DNA of 8,075 nucleotides from an uncultured Legionellaceae bacterium (lineage in GTDB: Bacteria; Pseudomonadota; Gammaproteobacteria; Legionellales; Legionellaceae): assembly GCA_903887975.1 (NCBI GenBank), contig CAISSD010000136.1, forward strand, positions 1 through 8,075, written 5' to 3'. The notes under the pieces are model-generated. The model did not search any database. It had not been told where the DNA came from and saw only the letters and a program-made list of their open reading frames with translations. The first letter of the stretch is position 1; each line of letters begins with the position of its first letter. Positions 6,597-8,075 of this stretch are shown piece by piece. The position numbers were made by a program, and so were the translations under genes.

Positions 6597-7755
6597 AACG
6601 ATTGGCCGTAATGGGCCAAGCGCTAAATAACCAACCTCCCGTCAAAAGGCTATTGGCTAAAAAAACGCCCCAGGCGCCACTCATGCCATACATCAGGCCC
6701 GCCATACTGCCACCCGCAAAAATACCTAAAAATTGACTACTGGAATAGACACCCATGGCCGAGCCTTTTGCGTTTTCTGGGGCGTGTTTTGAAATCAAGG
6801 ATGGCAAATTGGCCTCAAGAAAATTAAATGCTATAAAATAGACAAACAGCATCGTACAAAACAAAGACCAATGTTGTGCCACATACATCAAGCCACATTG
6901 ACAGAGTCCCATCAGTGCAATGCTTCCTAAAAATAGGGGTCTGAATTGATGTTTTTGTTCAGCGAAGTAAATCAGAGGCAACATGCAAATAAAAGACAAA
7001 AGCATGATGGGTAAATAAAATTGCCATGTTTGATGAATGTGCCCCAGTTCCATGTGATGACGCAGTAACCACGGAATGCAAAAAAACGTCGCGGTTAACA
7101 CATAATGTTGGCAAAAAATACCAAAATCCAGACGCAGTAGTATGGGATTGGTCAAAATGGTTTTAAATGACGTTCGGCTCTGGGGGTTTAAATCCAAGGG
7201 CTTGGATTGAGGTAGCGCGGTATACACCAAAAAAATACCCAAAACACCCAGGGCGGCGGTGAAATAAAAAACACCACGAAGTCCAAATGGATCGGCAATC
7301 GCTGGGCTTAACACCATGGCGAGGGCAAAAGATAGACCAATGCTGATGCCAATCACCGCCATGGCTTTGGTTCTTGCGCTGTTGGGGGTGACATCGGCAA
7401 TCAGCGCAATCAAGACACTGCCAATAGCACCGGTGCCTTGTAAGATTCGTGCGGCAATCATGCCATAAATGGAGTCGGTGTTGGCGCCCAAAAGGCTACC
7501 CATGATGAGCAGCATCAAGCCAAGAGTAATCATGGGTTTTCGACCAAGCCTATCGGATAGTGCACCAAAGGGGATCTGCAGTAAGCCCTGGCTTAAGCCA
7601 TAAGCACCCAGTGCAATGCCGATTAAAGGCGCTGTTGCATGGTGAAGGGCGGGGGCATAAATGGTGAAAATGGGGATGAGCATAAAAAGCCCCAGCATGC
7701 GAAAAGAAAATAGGGTGGCAATGATGAGGGTGTTTTTGAGCCAGGATGAGGTCAT
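6583..7755 (-). CDS. MFS transporter, YajR-like
   Basis: This is an inner-membrane major facilitator superfamily protein of 390 aa with twelve predicted helices, roughly 9-33, 43-63, 75-93, 97-120, 131-152, 159-180, 208-230, 245-265, 272-292, 297-318, 334-355 and 361-381. Motif A, GALSDRLGRKP, is at 64-74, and RILQGTGAIGS at 103-113 fits the motif B region of proton-coupled antiporters. NFLEANLPSL (311-320) and KGSAMGVYSSSQFLG (330-344) are typical of the YajR subgroup. E. coli YajR (about 454 aa) carries an extra C-terminal ferredoxin-like YAM domain that this protein lacks, stopping after helix 12. The substrate is unknown; drug or metabolite efflux is the family-level guess. The ATG start has only a weak ribosome binding site. 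It lies downstream of bolA, and its final codons overlap the small plus-strand gene. Confidence 0.9.
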   Translation of the reverse strand: MTSSWLKNTLIIATLFSFRMLGLFMLIPIFTIYAPALHHATAPLIGIALGAYGLSQGLLQIPFGALSDRLGRKPMITLGLMLLIMGSLLGANTDSIYGMIAARILQGTGAIGSVLIALIADVTPNSARTKAMAVIGISIGLSFALAMVLSPAIADPFGLRGVFYFTAALGVLGIFLVYTALPQSKPLDLNPQSRTSFKTILTNPILLRLDFGIFCQHYVLTATFFCIPWLLRHHMELGHIHQTWQFYLPIMLLSFICMLPLIYFAEQKHQFRPLFLGSIALMGLCQCGLMYVAQHWSLFCTMLFVYFIAFNFLEANLPSLISKHAPENAKGSAMGVYSSSQFLGIFAGGSMAGLMYGMSGAWGVFLANSLLTGGWLFSAWPITANRSNNQ

Positions 7756-7763
7756 GGTGTGTA

Positions 7764-7777
7764 ACTTATGAATAAGT
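7764..7777. repeat. short inverted repeat ahead of the MFS gene
   Basis: ACTTAT-ga-ATAAGT is a perfect 6-bp inverted repeat, 8 nt upstream of the MFS start codon and just downstream of the predicted transcription start. Its position would suit an operator. The arms are short and could be chance. Confidence 0.3.
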
Positions 7778-7795
7778 GGTTGTTTGAGAGTGTTG

Positions 7796-7824
7796 ATTTT
7801 AGCTTTTATTGATGGGGGCGTCTA
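7796..7824 (-). promoter_or_regulatory. candidate promoter for the MFS gene
   Basis: On the minus strand TAGACG (7819-7824, 4 of 6 to TTGACA) and TAAAAT (7796-7801, 5 of 6 to TATAAT) are exactly 17 nt apart. Transcription would begin near 7789, a leader of about 33 nt. No terminator is visible after bolA, so read-through from bolA is also possible. Confidence 0.45.
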
Positions 7825-7831
7825 TGGGGGG

Positions 7832-8075
7832 CTATTTAATGTGCGCGCATGTTGGTGAATCAAAAGCTGTTTGTTGGCGTTTTCGCCATTCTTCTGGGGT
7901 GTAAAGCTGAAGGCTTAGTGCATGCAATCCTGTTTTGAACTCTTCGGCCACAAGATGGTGAATCAAGCGTTGTCGTGCAATGCGTGACATGGTTTCAAAT
8001 GATGATGCAACGATGACGATTTTAAAGTGACTCTCAGAGCCCTCTGGAACTCGGTGTTGATGGGATTCATTGATG
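7832..8075 (-). CDS. bolA: BolA family protein (5' end outside window)
   Basis: The 80 visible C-terminal residues align by eye with E. coli BolA (105 aa). Early in the fragment come HRVPEGSESHFK, the family signature (E. coli HNVPAGSESHFK), then IVIVASSFETMSRIARQR, then LHALSLQLYTPEEW with the conserved His, and a short tail ending in HIK before TAG (7832-7834). About 20-25 N-terminal residues are beyond the right edge. BolA proteins have a class II KH-like fold, bind monothiol glutaredoxins through a shared Fe-S cluster, and in E. coli act as a stress and stationary-phase regulator of cell shape and biofilm. The frame is open to the end of the window. The next gene downstream is the MFS transporter, 76 nt away. 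Confidence 0.93.
   Translation of the reverse strand, partial: INESHQHRVPEGSESHFKIVIVASSFETMSRIARQRLIHHLVAEEFKTGLHALSLQLYTPEEWRKRQQTAFDSPTCAHIK

Noticed and set aside
1..8075. CRISPR array, insertion sequence, tRNA or other mobile element
   Set aside because: No regularly spaced direct repeats, transposase or integrase motifs, or cloverleaf-like sequences were seen on either strand.

Overview
The window looks like ordinary chromosome of a Gram-negative gammaproteobacterium. It encodes an LpxD lipid A enzyme, BolA, a YajR-type transporter, and an outer-membrane beta-barrel protein with a signal peptide and a C-terminal Phe. By eye the base composition is moderate, around mid-40s % GC. The style of the barrel protein and the mix of genes suggest the Legionellales (Legionella/Coxiella relatives), but this is impression-level inference and cannot be proved from the sequence alone. 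There are no tRNA or rRNA genes, insertion sequences, CRISPR arrays or phage genes.

Nearly everything is on the minus strand, so the genes read right to left. From the right edge they are: bolA (its 5' end lies outside the window); a YajR-like MFS transporter with its own candidate promoter; ygfA (5-formyltetrahydrofolate cyclo-ligase, TTG start); a secreted beta-barrel protein of unknown function 19 nt behind ygfA; then, from a good sigma70-type promoter just past the barrel gene's stop, a ketosynthase of the FabF/KAS II family, lpxD and polA. The lpxD stop and the polA start overlap in ATGA, so the last three genes very probably form one transcription unit. polA runs off the left edge about 40 residues before its expected end.

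The only plus-strand gene is a 48-codon ORF at 6450-6596 with a strong Shine-Dalgarno. It encodes a highly charged small protein, is divergent from ygfA across an AT-rich 111-nt gap, and overlaps the tail of the MFS gene by 14 bp.

Functionally the left half joins envelope lipid synthesis (ketosynthase plus the LpxD N-acyltransferase) to DNA replication and repair (PolA). The right half holds folate salvage, envelope and transport genes and a BolA stress/Fe-S factor. I see no previously undescribed multi-gene system. The points most worth following are the ketosynthase-LpxD pairing outside the usual lpx cluster, with altered ketosynthase active-site loops; the unassigned barrel protein; and the small charged protein embedded in a convergent overlap.
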